A stretch of DNA of 64,000 bases from Ignavibacteriae bacterium HGW-Ignavibacteriae-1 (GCA_002839825.1 PGYU01000006.1:124001-188000), one strand, 5' to 3'. Shown: positions 1-10,486, counted from the stretch's first letter. Numbers and translations are program-made. The notes: a model not told the origin generated them from the sequence alone.

Positions 1-615
1 GTTTCAAATATTTTATGTACAACTCATAATACATTATTGTCACCATTTGACGATGAAATGGGACGATTTCATAGAATAATTATTAAGTTTGACGAGGATT
101 TTAATTTAGACAATCCCAAAAATGATTTATCAGTATTCTGTGGTGAAGACTTAGAAAAGTGGATGCTTAAAACCGCTTGTAATTTTATAGCTTCAAATCA
201 AATTTATAGAGGTGGAGTTAAAAGTAATTATATGCTAAAAGACGAATATATTGATATTCTTTTCAATGACAAACCATTTCCTGAAAATTGGGGGATGTAT
301 TTCAAAATACCAGAGAACAAACCAATTCAAAAATTTAAATCGATATCTTTTCGCTCTATTACTGGAAACAATGAACTACAAGCAGTTGAATTTCTTATTA
401 ACAACTTTAAGTTTTATTTGGTTCTTTGTCAACCCGCTAATCCAAGTTTATTCGGGAAGTATCGACCGAGAGGTATGCAATTTTACGAAGGGGATATTAA
501 AAAAACTATTGAAATTTGTTGGCAAGACGAAAAATACAATGAAGGAATCTTTCTTGAACGTAAAGGAACAGCTAGAGGGGAGCCTAAGGAATGGGACGAT
601 TACTTGAAAAAATAA
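1..615 (+). CDS. Hypothetical protein, 5'-truncated by window start
   Basis: Frame is open from base 1 (VSNILCTTHNTLLSPFDDEMGRF...) to the stop at 613-615; family not recognised. The listed 37 start is TTG. Confidence 0.6.
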   Translation, partial: VSNILCTTHNTLLSPFDDEMGRFHRIIIKFDEDFNLDNPKNDLSVFCGEDLEKWMLKTACNFIASNQIYRGGVKSNYMLKDEYIDILFNDKPFPENWGMYFKIPENKPIQKFKSISFRSITGNNELQAVEFLINNFKFYLVLCQPANPSLFGKYRPRGMQFYEGDIKKTIEICWQDEKYNEGIFLERKGTARGEPKEWDDYLKK

Positions 616-666
616 AGGTTGAGGAACTAACATACCTTCTTTCCGTATTCAGCAAAATGGTATGTA

Positions 667-708
667 ATAATCCTGTCCATCCTGTAATCTTGATAATCCT
701 GTTCAAGA
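667..708. repeat. Degenerate 'AATCCTGT' short-unit intergenic repeat
   Basis: aatcctgtccatcctgtaatcttgataatcctgttcaag: three ATCCTGT units plus a degenerate one in a non-coding gap. Confidence 0.5.
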
Positions 709-739
709 AACTCCTTTTCAAAACATACCCCCACAAAAA

Positions 740-766
740 AAAAAGAGGCTCTCGAGCCTCTTTTTA
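740..766. terminator. Bidirectional intrinsic terminator between ORF1 and ahcY
   Basis: AAAAAGAGGCT-ctcg-AGCCTCTTTTT: 11-bp perfect stem with A run on the left and T run on the right. Confidence 0.85.
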
Positions 767-785
767 AATATTTGCCATGGTACTA

Positions 786-2099
786 TTATGTGCCGGCGTT
801 GTAATCGTTCATGTAAACGATTTGCTCGGGAGTGAGTTGGTCAATTTTCATGTGCATCATAGCTAATTTTGTTTCTGCAACGTATTCGTCTTGTGCCGGG
901 TCAGGAGTGATTACTTTGACAGGAATCGGGTCGCCTGATTTGTGCATAGTGACGAGGTTGAGATGTGCCATGAATTGATTCGCAAATGACATGTCCATAA
1001 CTTCTGAAGGGTGACCTTCGGCTGCAGCTAAGTTAATCAATCTGCCTTGAGCCAAAAGATAAATTTTTCTGCCGTCTTTCATAGTGTATTCTTCGCAATT
1101 TGCGCGAATAGTACGCTTGCTAACAGCAATTTCATCCAATTCCGGGATATTGATTTCAGCATCATAATGTCCGGTGTTGCAAACGATTGCACCGTCTTTC
1201 ATTACTTCAAAATGCTCTTTGCGGATTACATCTTTGACACCTGTTGCAGTACAGAAAATATCGCCAACTTTGGCAGCATCTTCCATAGTCATCACAGTGT
1301 GTCCTTCGAGGTAACCTTTGAGAGCAGCAGTTGCTTTTACTTCTGTGATAATTGTGTTCGAGCCCATTCCTTTCGCTCTTTTGGCAACGCCCGAGCCACA
1401 ATGTCCGTGACCTGCTACGACAAAATTCTTGCCTGCAAGCATTACGGAAGTTGCTCGGATGATACCGTCAATAGTTGATTGACCTGTACCATAAACATTA
1501 TCAAAGTCCCATTTTGTTTCAGCGTCATTAACGGCGAAAACAGGGTAGAGCAAATGTCCGGCTAATTCGCGAGCTCTCAAACGGCTTACACCGGTTGTAG
1601 TTTCTTCCGAACCACCGACGATATGCTGAGTTGCGAGTTCTTTATATTTTTCATGAACAGTGTCAATCAAATCGCAACCGTCATCAAGTGTCAGATGTGG
1701 CTTTCCGTCAATCGTACGTTCGATACACCAGTAGAAATCTTCTTTGTTGTTGTACCAAGCATAAATCTTGATTCCGTCTGCAGCCAAAGCTGCGGCTACT
1801 GCATCACTTGTCGAAAGTGGGTTGCATCCTGACCAAAGCACTTCGGCTCCGGCATCTCTGAGTGTTTTGATTAGAACAGCAGTTTCTTTGGTTACGTGCA
1901 AACAGCCTGCGATAGTATAACCTGCAAAAGGCTTAGTTTCGCTGTATTTTTTACGCAATCCCATTAAAACAGGCATATTTGCTTCTGCCCAATCAATTAA
2001 TTTTCTGCCTTCATCGGCAAGTTCGATATTGCGTACGCAATATTGCCCCAGAACTTCGGAGAAGTTGCCGGTTGCGGCTTTTGATGGTATATTTGACAT
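786..2099 (-). CDS. ahcY: Adenosylhomocysteinase (S-adenosyl-L-homocysteine hydrolase)
   Basis: 437 aa; conserved motifs GCLHVTKETAVLI, VVAGHGHCGSGVAKRAKGMGS (NAD binding), C-terminal TPEQIVYMNDYNAGT. Confidence 0.96.
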   Translation of the reverse strand: MSNIPSKAATGNFSEVLGQYCVRNIELADEGRKLIDWAEANMPVLMGLRKKYSETKPFAGYTIAGCLHVTKETAVLIKTLRDAGAEVLWSGCNPLSTSDAVAAALAADGIKIYAWYNNKEDFYWCIERTIDGKPHLTLDDGCDLIDTVHEKYKELATQHIVGGSEETTTGVSRLRARELAGHLLYPVFAVNDAETKWDFDNVYGTGQSTIDGIIRATSVMLAGKNFVVAGHGHCGSGVAKRAKGMGSNTIITEVKATAALKGYLEGHTVMTMEDAAKVGDIFCTATGVKDVIRKEHFEVMKDGAIVCNTGHYDAEINIPELDEIAVSKRTIRANCEEYTMKDGRKIYLLAQGRLINLAAAEGHPSEVMDMSFANQFMAHLNLVTMHKSGDPIPVKVITPDPAQDEYVAETKLAMMHMKIDQLTPEQIVYMNDYNAGT

Positions 2100-2124
2100 T
2101 TATAAATCCTATATTATTAAAATT

Positions 2125-3270
2125 CTAATTAAAATTTTTCTTGAACAATTCTACAAAGCTTAATTGTTCCCAAGGGAATTCATTTCGTCCGAAATGCCCA
2201 TAAGCAGCTGTGTTGCGGAATATCGGTTTCTTGAGGTCTAATCTTTCGATTATGGCTCTCGGCGATAAATCTATGTTCTTCAGTATGAATGATGCTAATT
2301 CAGTTTCGTCCACCATCGAAGTGCCATGTGTTTTGACGTTGATTGAAACAGGTTGGGCTACACCGATTGCATATGACAATTGAATTGTACATTCCTTTGC
2401 GATTTCTGCGGCTACTATGTTTTTTGCCAAGTGTCTTGCAGCATACGCAGCCGAACGGTCAACTTTTGTAGCATCTTTGCCCGAGAAAGCGCCACCGCCG
2501 TGAGGGGCTTTACCACCATATGTATCCACGATGATTTTACGTCCGGTCAATCCTGTATCGCCATGTGGTCCACCAATCTCGAATTTACCTGTAGGGTTGA
2601 TGTGGAATTTTGTATTTTCGTCGAGCAATTCCTTAGGAATGACGTTATAAATTAATTTTTCAATTACATCTTCTCTGATTTTGCTTTGTTCGACGTCGGG
2701 GTCGTGTTGAGTTGAAACTACAACGGTGTCAACACGAATAATTTCGTTAGTATCGCTATATTCGATTGTTACTTGTGATTTTGAATCAGGGCGAAGATAT
2801 GGCATTATGTTTGAATTTTTCCTAATATCAGCCAACTTGCGAACTAATTGGTGCGAGAACATTATAGGAGCTGGCATCAATTCCGGTGTTTCGGTATTTG
2901 CATAGCCAAACATCATTCCTTGGTCTCCGGCGCCTCCGACATCAACTCCAAGAGCGATATCATGAGATTGATGATTAATCACATTCACTACAGCGGCAGA
3001 TTCTGCATCGAATCTTAAACCGTATTTGTTGTAGCCAATGTCTTTAATTACATCACGAACGAGTTTTTGTAAATCTACGTAAGTGTTTGTTCTAACTTCA
3101 CCACCGACAACAATTAATCCGGTTGATGCGAAACATTCACAAGCTACGCGGCTTTCGGGGTCGTCAGTAAGCATAGCATCAAGTACCGCATCGGATACTT
3201 GGTCGCAAATTTTATCGGGATGTCCTTCGGAAACTGATTCAGAAGTAAATAAATACGTTTTTTTTGACAT
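2125..3270 (-). CDS. metK: S-adenosylmethionine synthetase
   Basis: 381 aa; [55 protein letters not shown] motifs. Confidence 0.97.
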   Translation of the reverse strand: MSKKTYLFTSESVSEGHPDKICDQVSDAVLDAMLTDDPESRVACECFASTGLIVVGGEVRTNTYVDLQKLVRDVIKDIGYNKYGLRFDAESAAVVNVINHQSHDIALGVDVGGAGDQGMMFGYANTETPELMPAPIMFSHQLVRKLADIRKNSNIMPYLRPDSKSQVTIEYSDTNEIIRVDTVVVSTQHDPDVEQSKIREDVIEKLIYNVIPKELLDENTKFHINPTGKFEIGGPHGDTGLTGRKIIVDTYGGKAPHGGGAFSGKDATKVDRSAAYAARHLAKNIVAAEIAKECTIQLSYAIGVAQPVSINVKTHGTSMVDETELASFILKNIDLSPRAIIERLDLKKPIFRNTAAYGHFGRNEFPWEQLSFVELFKKNFN

Positions 3271-3294
3271 TATAAAGACCTTTTTATAATAATT

Positions 3295-4275
3295 TTAAGT
3301 TTCTGATATTTGGCTCGAATCGCCAACATTTAGACGATTAAAATGACCTTTTACTTCGGCTTCATTCCCAATTATTGATTGTTCGAGCAAAGAGGATTGA
3401 ACTTTTGCGTAGTTACTGATAATCGAATCACGCACAATGCTATCTTTGACAACTGCACCATCGGCGACTGACGCATATGGTCCGATTACCGAGCGTTCAA
3501 TTACAGCGGTTGCCGCTACAAATGATGGAGGAATGATAATGGAATCGGGGAATTGTCTTGATGGTGGTTTGCGGTCTAACAAAAATCTGTTTGTATTGAG
3601 CAAAGTTTCGGGTTTTCCGCAATCGAACCAACCTTCTACGTTTGTAGTCGAGAACTCTGCACCTTTTTCAATCATCATTTGCAAAGCATCGGTCAATTGG
3701 TATTCGCCGCGTGTTCGGATATTATTTTTTATCATTTCGTCCAAACATGCACTTAATAATTTTGAATCTTCAATACTGTATAGACCTACTATTGCAAGAT
3801 TTGAGACAAATTGTTCGGGCTTTTCGACTAATCTTTCGATTTTGCCCTTTTTATTTAGTACCACAACGCCAAAGCGGCGCGGGTCTTCAACTTCTTTCAC
3901 ACCGATAGTATTAGAACCTTTGACTGTCAATCTTGATAAATCAACATCAAAAATGGTGTCTCCGAGTATGATTACTAATGGGTCTGTGCCGTAAGTATTG
4001 CGTCCTGTCCAAATAGCATGCCCCAAACCGAGACGTTCTTCTTGGACGACGAAATCAAAATTTATAGATTTGTAGTTTTCGACAACGTAATTTTCGACCA
4101 ACTTGCCCATATATCCGGTTATAATCGTAGCTTTAGTGATTGATTGCTCAACCAAAGCATCTAAAATATGACCTAAAATGGGTTTGCCTGCGACGTTTAA
4201 TAGGACTTTCGGTAAGGAATATGTGTGTGGACGTAGCCTTGTACCGACACCGGCTACCGGTATTACCGCTCTCAT
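3295..4275 (-). CDS. Sugar-phosphate nucleotidyltransferase (NTP_transferase plus left-handed beta-helix)
   Basis: MRAVIPVAGVGTRLRPHTYSLPKVLLNVAGKPILGHILD N-terminal signature; hexapeptide-like repeats at C-terminus. Confidence 0.88.
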   Translation of the reverse strand: MRAVIPVAGVGTRLRPHTYSLPKVLLNVAGKPILGHILDALVEQSITKATIITGYMGKLVENYVVENYKSINFDFVVQEERLGLGHAIWTGRNTYGTDPLVIILGDTIFDVDLSRLTVKGSNTIGVKEVEDPRRFGVVVLNKKGKIERLVEKPEQFVSNLAIVGLYSIEDSKLLSACLDEMIKNNIRTRGEYQLTDALQMMIEKGAEFSTTNVEGWFDCGKPETLLNTNRFLLDRKPPSRQFPDSIIIPPSFVAATAVIERSVIGPYASVADGAVVKDSIVRDSIISNYAKVQSSLLEQSIIGNEAEVKGHFNRLNVGDSSQISET

Positions 4276-4377
4276 TTATTACTACTAATTTTGATTAACC
4301 AAATGAAATACATAAGTTCACAAAAGTACGAATTTAGTAGTAATTAATTGAAAAAAAATTGATTTCAAGTGATTTTC

Positions 4378-6768
4378 CTATTGAATTCTTATCTTGCGAC
4401 CAACGCTAAGACTGCGTTCGTCAATGTTTTTGTTTATTGATTTGAGTGAAGCTACCGAAACTCCAAATTTGCGAGCTATTTCACCAAGTGTGTCGCCTCT
4501 TTTAATAGTATAATGCTTGGGTGAGCTCTTAACATTCTTAATTTGAGCGGCAGAACTACCTTTTGCATCGGTCGAAGTATGAATTGTTAGCTTACTTTTT
4601 GCAAAAACTGTCGAACCTCTTATTTCATCAGGGTTCCACGCTTTGATTTGGTTCTCGGTAACGCGATATTTCGCAGCAATCGTGCTTAATGTTTCGCCTC
4701 TTGCAACCTTATGAACTATTGGTTTTGTTGAAGTTGCAATCGTAGGTTCGTTGTTTGTGCTTGATGCAATTTGCCCGTTTGCCGGAATTTTCAAATTCTG
4801 ACCGGAATAAATCTTATGTCTGTCAATTTTGTTGATTTTGCGAATTTGGTCTATCGAAACTCCGTAATCATCAGCAATTTGTGCCAGCGTTTCGCCACTT
4901 CTTACTTTATGGTAAGTAGTACCACTTTCGGTTTTGATTGGCTCAATATTGACTTGCGTTGATTTTTGGTTAGATGCAACTTGACCTGAAGAATTTATCA
5001 CCAAAACCTGTCCGATAGTAATTTTATCATCATCTAAGGATAAATTATTCAAATTTCTTAGTTCACCAACTTCAATTTCGTATTCTCTGGCAATGCTGTG
5101 AAGCGATTCGCCGGATTTGACTTTGTGAGTAGAAGAATTTGTCGAACTACCCGGGTTTGATGTTGGCGTTGAAGTTGCAGCAATTTCTGTATTAGGAGTG
5201 TTTATAACAGGAATAATAAGTTCCTGTCCGGTTTTTAATTTAGATTTTGTAGATTTCAAATTGTTCATTGCTACAATGTCCGAACTTTTGATTCCGTAGT
5301 TTTTAGCAATCTTAGTGATTGTTTCGCGACTTTTTACTTTATGAGTCATGAAAGGTTGCTTTTCTTCATCAGTCAAAGCCGCAAAATTCACTGCGAATCT
5401 GTCCTTAGAGCCGACAGGAATTTTCAAAGCATAAGGAAGTCTGTCCGGAGGAGTGCAATTTTTAATCAACTCGGAGTTCAAAGCTTTGACTTCGTCTAAG
5501 CTTATTCCTAATGCTTGAGCTACAGATTGCAAACTGACAGCCTCATTTACTTCATAGGTATCGTAACGATATTCTTCCTGAAAATTAAGCGAATCAATGG
5601 AAAAACCATATGCTTCAGGATTCATTGCCAAACGAGTTGTTGCGATATACATTGGCACGTATCCGCGAGTTTCGCGTGGCAATCTATCCATAACGTCCCA
5701 AAAGTCAGGTTTAGTGCCACCTGTACGTCTTATAGCACGTGATACACAACCGGGTCCGCAATTATAAGCTGCCATTGCCAAATGCCAATCTCCAAACTGG
5801 TTGTACAAATCCTTCAAGTGCCTCATAGCTGCAATAGTAGCTTTGTCGGGGTCACGTCGGTCATCAACGAAGATTGATTTATCTTTGTTCAAATTGTACA
5901 TTTCGCCTGTAGAACGAATAAATTGCCATAGACCAACAGCGCTCGCACTCGATACAATCGTCGGGTTAAGACCACTTTCTATCATCGAGAGATAAATTAT
6001 TTCTTCAGGCATATCGTATTCGCGGGCATATCGCTTCATCATCGGGAACCATTTTGAACTTCGTTCAAGCCAATTCCTGAAAAATTTAGCACCTCTGTTT
6101 TTCGTCATAAATGAAATTGCTTTTTCGACGGACGGATGGTCTGTAAGCGGTATTACTACATTAGTAGGTGCCTTTGGCAAAGTCGGATACCCCGGGGTAG
6201 CAATCTTTGTTCCGGCAATGTCTGGAGCATTGAATTCAAGAGGTTCGATTTCTTCTGCAATTTCAGAAGCAAGTATGTCCCTTATGATAAAAAATGATGA
6301 AGATTCATCAACTAAGTCAATATTTTTAATGTAATTTTGATAATCGTCAATTATTGATTGAGCCAAATCCGTAAAATCGTTATTGTTGTCAATGCCCGGA
6401 CTGCTCGAAATCATATTCAATTTATCTAAGGCTTGTTCAAAATATCTTGCTGCCCTTGCTGTATCACGCTTTTGAATGAGAATCAGGGCTTGGAGATACT
6501 TTTGACGGGATTGTTCAATGGTAGTAGTAACTTCATTGTTCTGTGTATGGATAGTTCTTGAACCTTTTTGGTCGTCAAGGTCAGAATATTTGTCGGGGAA
6601 AATTTTTGTATTTGTGCTATCGTTCCGAACATCGCCCTTTTGTGATGATTGGCGTGCTTTCGGTATTAATACAGGATAACCTTTAGATTGACAGAGCAAT
6701 TCTAACGGTTCAGCCATCATAAGCAAAACAAATAGAATTAATACATAGCCGATTTGGATATTTTTCAT
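4378..6768 (-). CDS. MltD-like lytic transglycosylase with multiple LysM repeats
   Basis: SLT domain (EEIIYLSMIESGLNPTIVSSASAVGLWQFIRSTGEMYNL, AMAAYNCGPGCVSRAIRR) followed by at least five LysM repeats (HKVKSGESLHSIAREYEIE...). Start placed at the internal Met giving a signal peptide (MKNIQIGYVLILFVLLM); ORF is open to 6792. Confidence 0.9.
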   Translation of the reverse strand: MKNIQIGYVLILFVLLMMAEPLELLCQSKGYPVLIPKARQSSQKGDVRNDSTNTKIFPDKYSDLDDQKGSRTIHTQNNEVTTTIEQSRQKYLQALILIQKRDTARAARYFEQALDKLNMISSSPGIDNNNDFTDLAQSIIDDYQNYIKNIDLVDESSSFFIIRDILASEIAEEIEPLEFNAPDIAGTKIATPGYPTLPKAPTNVVIPLTDHPSVEKAISFMTKNRGAKFFRNWLERSSKWFPMMKRYAREYDMPEEIIYLSMIESGLNPTIVSSASAVGLWQFIRSTGEMYNLNKDKSIFVDDRRDPDKATIAAMRHLKDLYNQFGDWHLAMAAYNCGPGCVSRAIRRTGGTKPDFWDVMDRLPRETRGYVPMYIATTRLAMNPEAYGFSIDSLNFQEEYRYDTYEVNEAVSLQSVAQALGISLDEVKALNSELIKNCTPPDRLPYALKIPVGSKDRFAVNFAALTDEEKQPFMTHKVKSRETITKIAKNYGIKSSDIVAMNNLKSTKSKLKTGQELIIPVINTPNTEIAATSTPTSNPGSSTNSSTHKVKSGESLHSIAREYEIEVGELRNLNNLSLDDDKITIGQVLVINSSGQVASNQKSTQVNIEPIKTESGTTYHKVRSGETLAQIADDYGVSIDQIRKINKIDRHKIYSGQNLKIPANGQIASSTNNEPTIATSTKPIVHKVARGETLSTIAAKYRVTENQIKAWNPDEIRGSTVFAKSKLTIHTSTDAKGSSAAQIKNVKSSPKHYTIKRGDTLGEIARKFGVSVASLKSINKNIDERSLSVGRKIRIQ

Positions 6769-6838
6769 CCTACTTCCCCAAATTTTGCACAAAATATTTT
6801 ATCAATATAACGCATTTTTTTATTGTAACAAAAAAAAA

Positions 6839-7651
6839 TCACTTTTTATTCTTTAATATTATTGAAATTAAAACGATTACGAAAAAAATCATCGTCTGAG
6901 TAATGACGATTATAGCTCCACTTGGTAAATCCAAAATGTAAGAAAAGATGATTCCCATAACCGAACTCAACATGCCGATAATCACCGAAATCACTGTCAT
7001 AGAGCCGAAAGACGACGATATTAGCCTTGCAGAAGCGGGGGGAATTACTAAGTATGCCGAGATTAGAATTATGCCCACAATTTTGATAGAAATGACGATT
7101 GTCACCGAAATCAGCAAAATCAATATGATATTGTCAAATTCTATCGGTACTTTGTCTGCCCCGGCAAGGTCAACATCAAAGGTTGAATATGCCCACCTTG
7201 CCCAAAGTTTGAAAAATGTCAAAATCGTAACCAATGAAAGCAGTAGTGCTATTATTAGCTCCTGGTCATTTACAGTCAATATCGAACCGAATAAATATGA
7301 ATAGGCATCGGACGTGTATTGTGTTTTGACAGCAAGAAAAATTATGCCGAGTGCGACCGATAAGGCAAATAGAACTCCAATCAAAGCATCGGCAGCTAAT
7401 TGAGTATATTTTTGAAGGTAAACAATAGCAATAGCAACGAGTATAGTAAATGGAACAGCAGTCAGCAATGGCTCTACGCCCAGTAGCAAACCAAGAGCTA
7501 CACCACCGAATGCTGCGTGAGCTAGCCCACTTCCGATGAAACTGATTTTGCGTTGGACTACGAATACCCCATAATAACTACCCGTGAATCCGGTCAATAG
7601 ACCTGCAGTCAATGCTTTTTGAAAAAAAGGATAAGTAAGTGCTTCTAACAT
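6839..7651 (-). CDS. znuB: Metal (zinc/manganese) ABC transporter permease, ZnuB-like
   Basis: 270 aa polytopic protein; GLTGFTGSYYGVFVVQRKISFIGSGLAHAAFGGVALGLLLG; adjacent to ATPase and His-rich binding protein. Confidence 0.85.
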   Translation of the reverse strand: MLEALTYPFFQKALTAGLLTGFTGSYYGVFVVQRKISFIGSGLAHAAFGGVALGLLLGVEPLLTAVPFTILVAIAIVYLQKYTQLAADALIGVLFALSVALGIIFLAVKTQYTSDAYSYLFGSILTVNDQELIIALLLSLVTILTFFKLWARWAYSTFDVDLAGADKVPIEFDNIILILLISVTIVISIKIVGIILISAYLVIPPASARLISSSFGSMTVISVIIGMLSSVMGIIFSYILDLPSGAIIVITQTMIFFVIVLISIILKNKK

Positions 7652-7663
7652 GCTATTTTCAAA

Positions 7664-8419
7664 TTAAATTTTTAGTCCGAATTTTATACCATGACCATGC
7701 CCAAGATGGGAGAAAGTGCGTTGTAAATTTTCGTCGGTGAATGCAGTTTTTGATTCTCCGAAATATACTTGGCGGCGATTTAGCAAAAGTACATAATTTG
7801 TATGATGGTACGCAGCCGACCAATCGTGCGTTATCATGATGACAGTTGTGCCGAATTTTTGATTGTATTCGGTGATTAGTTTATTGATGCTCAATTCGCA
7901 AACTAAATCAATTCCTGTTGCAGGTTCATCGAGCAATAAGATTTTGGGATTGCGAATCAGGCTTCGAGCCAAAAATACTCTTTGCAATTCGCCACCCGAA
8001 AGTGCTGCTAATGGGCGATAAATGAAGTCTCCCGCTCCAACTTCATGCATAATCGCAGCAACTTTGTCGCTATCATGAGAATTGATTTTGAAGCTCCATC
8101 GGCGTTTGATTCCGCTCATCACCAAATCAATCGCTCGAGCCGGAAAAGATTTGTCCATTGTTTTGATTTGCGGCACATAGGAAATCGTGCCGGGAGGCAA
8201 ATCGTCAATGTCTGCCCCGAACATTTTTACATTTCCTGTGGCAGGTTTGACCAGGCCAATCAAAGTCTTCATCAAAGTCGTTTTGCCGGAACCGTTCGGA
8301 CCAACAATTGCCAAATATGAACCACTCGGTAGTTTGAAATTTATGTCCTCGAGCACAGTATTTTGCCCGAGAACTACCTTCAGATTACTAACTTCGAGTA
8401 TATTGGCATGGATGCTCAT
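7664..8419 (-). CDS. znuC: Metal ABC transporter ATP-binding protein, ZnuC-like
   Basis: Walker A GPNGSGKTT, signature LSGGELQRVFLARSL, Walker B ILLLDEPATGID. Confidence 0.9.
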   Translation of the reverse strand: MSIHANILEVSNLKVVLGQNTVLEDINFKLPSGSYLAIVGPNGSGKTTLMKTLIGLVKPATGNVKMFGADIDDLPPGTISYVPQIKTMDKSFPARAIDLVMSGIKRRWSFKINSHDSDKVAAIMHEVGAGDFIYRPLAALSGGELQRVFLARSLIRNPKILLLDEPATGIDLVCELSINKLITEYNQKFGTTVIMITHDWSAAYHHTNYVLLLNRRQVYFGESKTAFTDENLQRTFSHLGHGHGIKFGLKI

Positions 8420-9315
8420 CTGAGTGCTTTGCGTAATGTTTCGGCATTTTTCAGAATCAAGTCGGAATATGACTTTATAGTTTCCGAGCCACCCAATGGG
8501 TCAAGTTCGTATAGTAGTACTTCGGCACCCGAAGAAACGGTTTCAGAAATTTTGTTGTTGAGTTGCGGTTCGCTGAAAATGGATTTTGTCCCGCTTTCTC
8601 GTACTTGGTCAACTAAGGTCTTGATATATTTTGGTCCGGGTTCTTTGCCCGGATTCTCTTCGATGCTTCCAGCGTAAACCATATTATACCGATTTAAAAG
8701 ATATAAAAATGAAGGATGTTGCAGAAAAACAGCTTTTCCTTTGACTTCCACGAGAATTTCGTCGGCACTTCGGTGAATATTATCCAATTTTTTGATAAAT
8801 AAATCAGCATTAGTCCTATATGATTCCGCATTTGCGGGGTCAAGTTCGGCAAGTTTGTCGGTCAAAGGTTTGACTATTTCTTTTACTGTGAGCGGGTCAA
8901 GCCAAAAATGTGGGTCAACTCCGTGTCCGCAATTGTGGTCATGAGCGTGGTTGTGATTGTGTTCGTGACCGTGACCGTCATCAAAGTACAAAATTTGGTC
9001 TTCCGGTAATAATTCCATTAATTTTATTTTATTTTTCGCCGGAAAATCCGAAGCCCATTCGTCAAAATTTTCTGAAACATATATGAGAGCAATCGAGCCA
9101 TATGATGATTTGACATCACTTGGCTTTGGAGCATAAGTATGAGGCGACGAACCCGCCGGCACAAGGCACACAATCTCTGCATTTGTCCCGACTATTTCCG
9201 ATAGTATGAATTGTACCGGATAGCTGGTCACTACATATATTGGCTTCGATTTATCATTGTTACATGACATCGCCAGGAAAAAGGTGATTAGCACTATTAT
9301 TTTAAATATCTTCAT
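8416..9315 (-). CDS. znuA: Zinc ABC transporter substrate-binding protein, ZnuA-like lipoprotein
   Basis: Lipobox-like AMSC; His-rich loop DDGHGHEHNHNHAHDHNCGHGVDPHFWLDP; 4-nt overlap with the ATPase gene. Confidence 0.9.
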   Translation of the reverse strand: MKIFKIIVLITFFLAMSCNNDKSKPIYVVTSYPVQFILSEIVGTNAEIVCLVPAGSSPHTYAPKPSDVKSSYGSIALIYVSENFDEWASDFPAKNKIKLMELLPEDQILYFDDGHGHEHNHNHAHDHNCGHGVDPHFWLDPLTVKEIVKPLTDKLAELDPANAESYRTNADLFIKKLDNIHRSADEILVEVKGKAVFLQHPSFLYLLNRYNMVYAGSIEENPGKEPGPKYIKTLVDQVRESGTKSIFSEPQLNNKISETVSSGAEVLLYELDPLGGSETIKSYSDLILKNAETLRKALR

Positions 9316-9497
9316 CTTAAAATCTTTTGCAATAAAATACCCTTATTACGTAGGAAGGTACCTAATTATTGTGAGATTACAGTATAGTATGATTATGGTA
9401 TAATATGTGCTTTATAAATTATAAGTTAAAAAATATTTTGATTAAATGATTAAAGTATTATGAAAAACAAATTAATTTTTCTATATTAGTTTGTAGA

Positions 9498-9806
9498 ATG
9501 TTACAAATTATTAATTTTTGTTTAGAAAATGTGATTTTGCTTAAAATATCATCGGTTATGATGTTGTCTGTCATAGTAATGGGGCTTGTATCGAGCGATT
9601 TGTATAGTCAATCGAGTTCGCCCGCATCATGGTTATACCCTGATGGCAATTGGCAGTCTCCGCGCTGTGTTTCGCATAAATCAGACCCGCTAATGATTGA
9701 ATCGTTTTCAGTGAAGTGGTCAACACCACCCTCGGAATACAGAAATATATCCTTTATATATACGAAAATAACAATCAAATTACTTTTGAATGAGGAAAAT
9801 ACATGA
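9498..9806 (+). pseudogene. Possible remnant of a secreted protein (signal peptide plus short mature segment)
   Basis: 102 aa; MLSVIVMGLVSSDLYSQSSSPASWLYPDGNWQSP resembles the N-terminus of a larger exported protein but stops after about 65 mature residues, overlapping the next start (ATGA). Confidence 0.35.
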
Positions 9807-10486
9807 GAATCCTTGTAGTCGAAGATGAAAAAAAAGTTGCTAACTTTATAAAGCACGGTTTGGAAGAGGAGCGTTATATAGTTGAAACTGCTCAGGACGG
9901 AATCACAGGGCTAGATATAGCCATGAATAATCATTTTGATGCCATTTTGCTCGATGTTATGTTGCCGGGCAAAGATGGATTCACGCTTCTCAGAGAAATG
10001 CGTGACGCCGGAATTTCCACACCGGTCGTGATGTTAACCGCTCGCGGTAACGTCGAGGACCGCGTTACAGGTTTGGATTTGGGTGCAGATGATTATTTGC
10101 CAAAGCCATTCAGTTTCGAGGAATTAGCTGCCAGATTGCGCTCGATTTTGCGTCGGTCAAGTCCCGAAAAAACCACTAAACTCAGATGTGGTGACTTGAT
10201 TCTCGATACTGTTTCTCATTTGGCTTATCGCCAAGGAAGAGAAATCGAACTCACGACGAAAGAGTATGCTTTGATGGAATATCTGATGCGAAACAAAAAT
10301 CGAATCCTCAGCCGTAGCACTATCACTCAGCATGTCTGGAAACATAATTTCGACCCGGAATCAAATATCATTGATGTTTATATCAAAAGATTGCGTTCCA
10401 AAATCGAAAAAGACGACATCAAGCCAATTATTCAGAGCATCAGAGGCGTTGGGTACAGAATGAGAGAAATGACCTCGGATGATTGA
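9803..10486 (+). CDS. OmpR/PhoB-family two-component response regulator
   Basis: MRILVVEDEKKVANFIKHGLEEE; phospho-acceptor region AILLDVMLPGKDGF; LPKPFSFEELAARL; C-terminal winged helix ...SNIIDVYIKRLRSKIE...IQSIRGVGYRM. Confidence 0.95.
   Translation: MRILVVEDEKKVANFIKHGLEEERYIVETAQDGITGLDIAMNNHFDAILLDVMLPGKDGFTLLREMRDAGISTPVVMLTARGNVEDRVTGLDLGADDYLPKPFSFEELAARLRSILRRSSPEKTTKLRCGDLILDTVSHLAYRQGREIELTTKEYALMEYLMRNKNRILSRSTITQHVWKHNFDPESNIIDVYIKRLRSKIEKDDIKPIIQSIRGVGYRMREMTSDD

Noticed and set aside
251-607. 118-aa plus-strand ORF overlapping the first CDS
   Set aside because: Out-of-frame shadow of 1-615 with no recognisable domain or start context.
2100-4377. SAM/SAH riboswitch for the metK-ahcY operon
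   Set aside because: Gaps between genes are about 25 nt and the 102-nt leader before the nucleotidyltransferase has no recognisable SAM or SAH riboswitch core.
9316-9497. Possible Zur/metal-regulator box upstream of the zinc transporter genes
   Set aside because: Only an 8-bp AGGTACCT palindrome and loose repeats seen; no confident match to a Zur operator.
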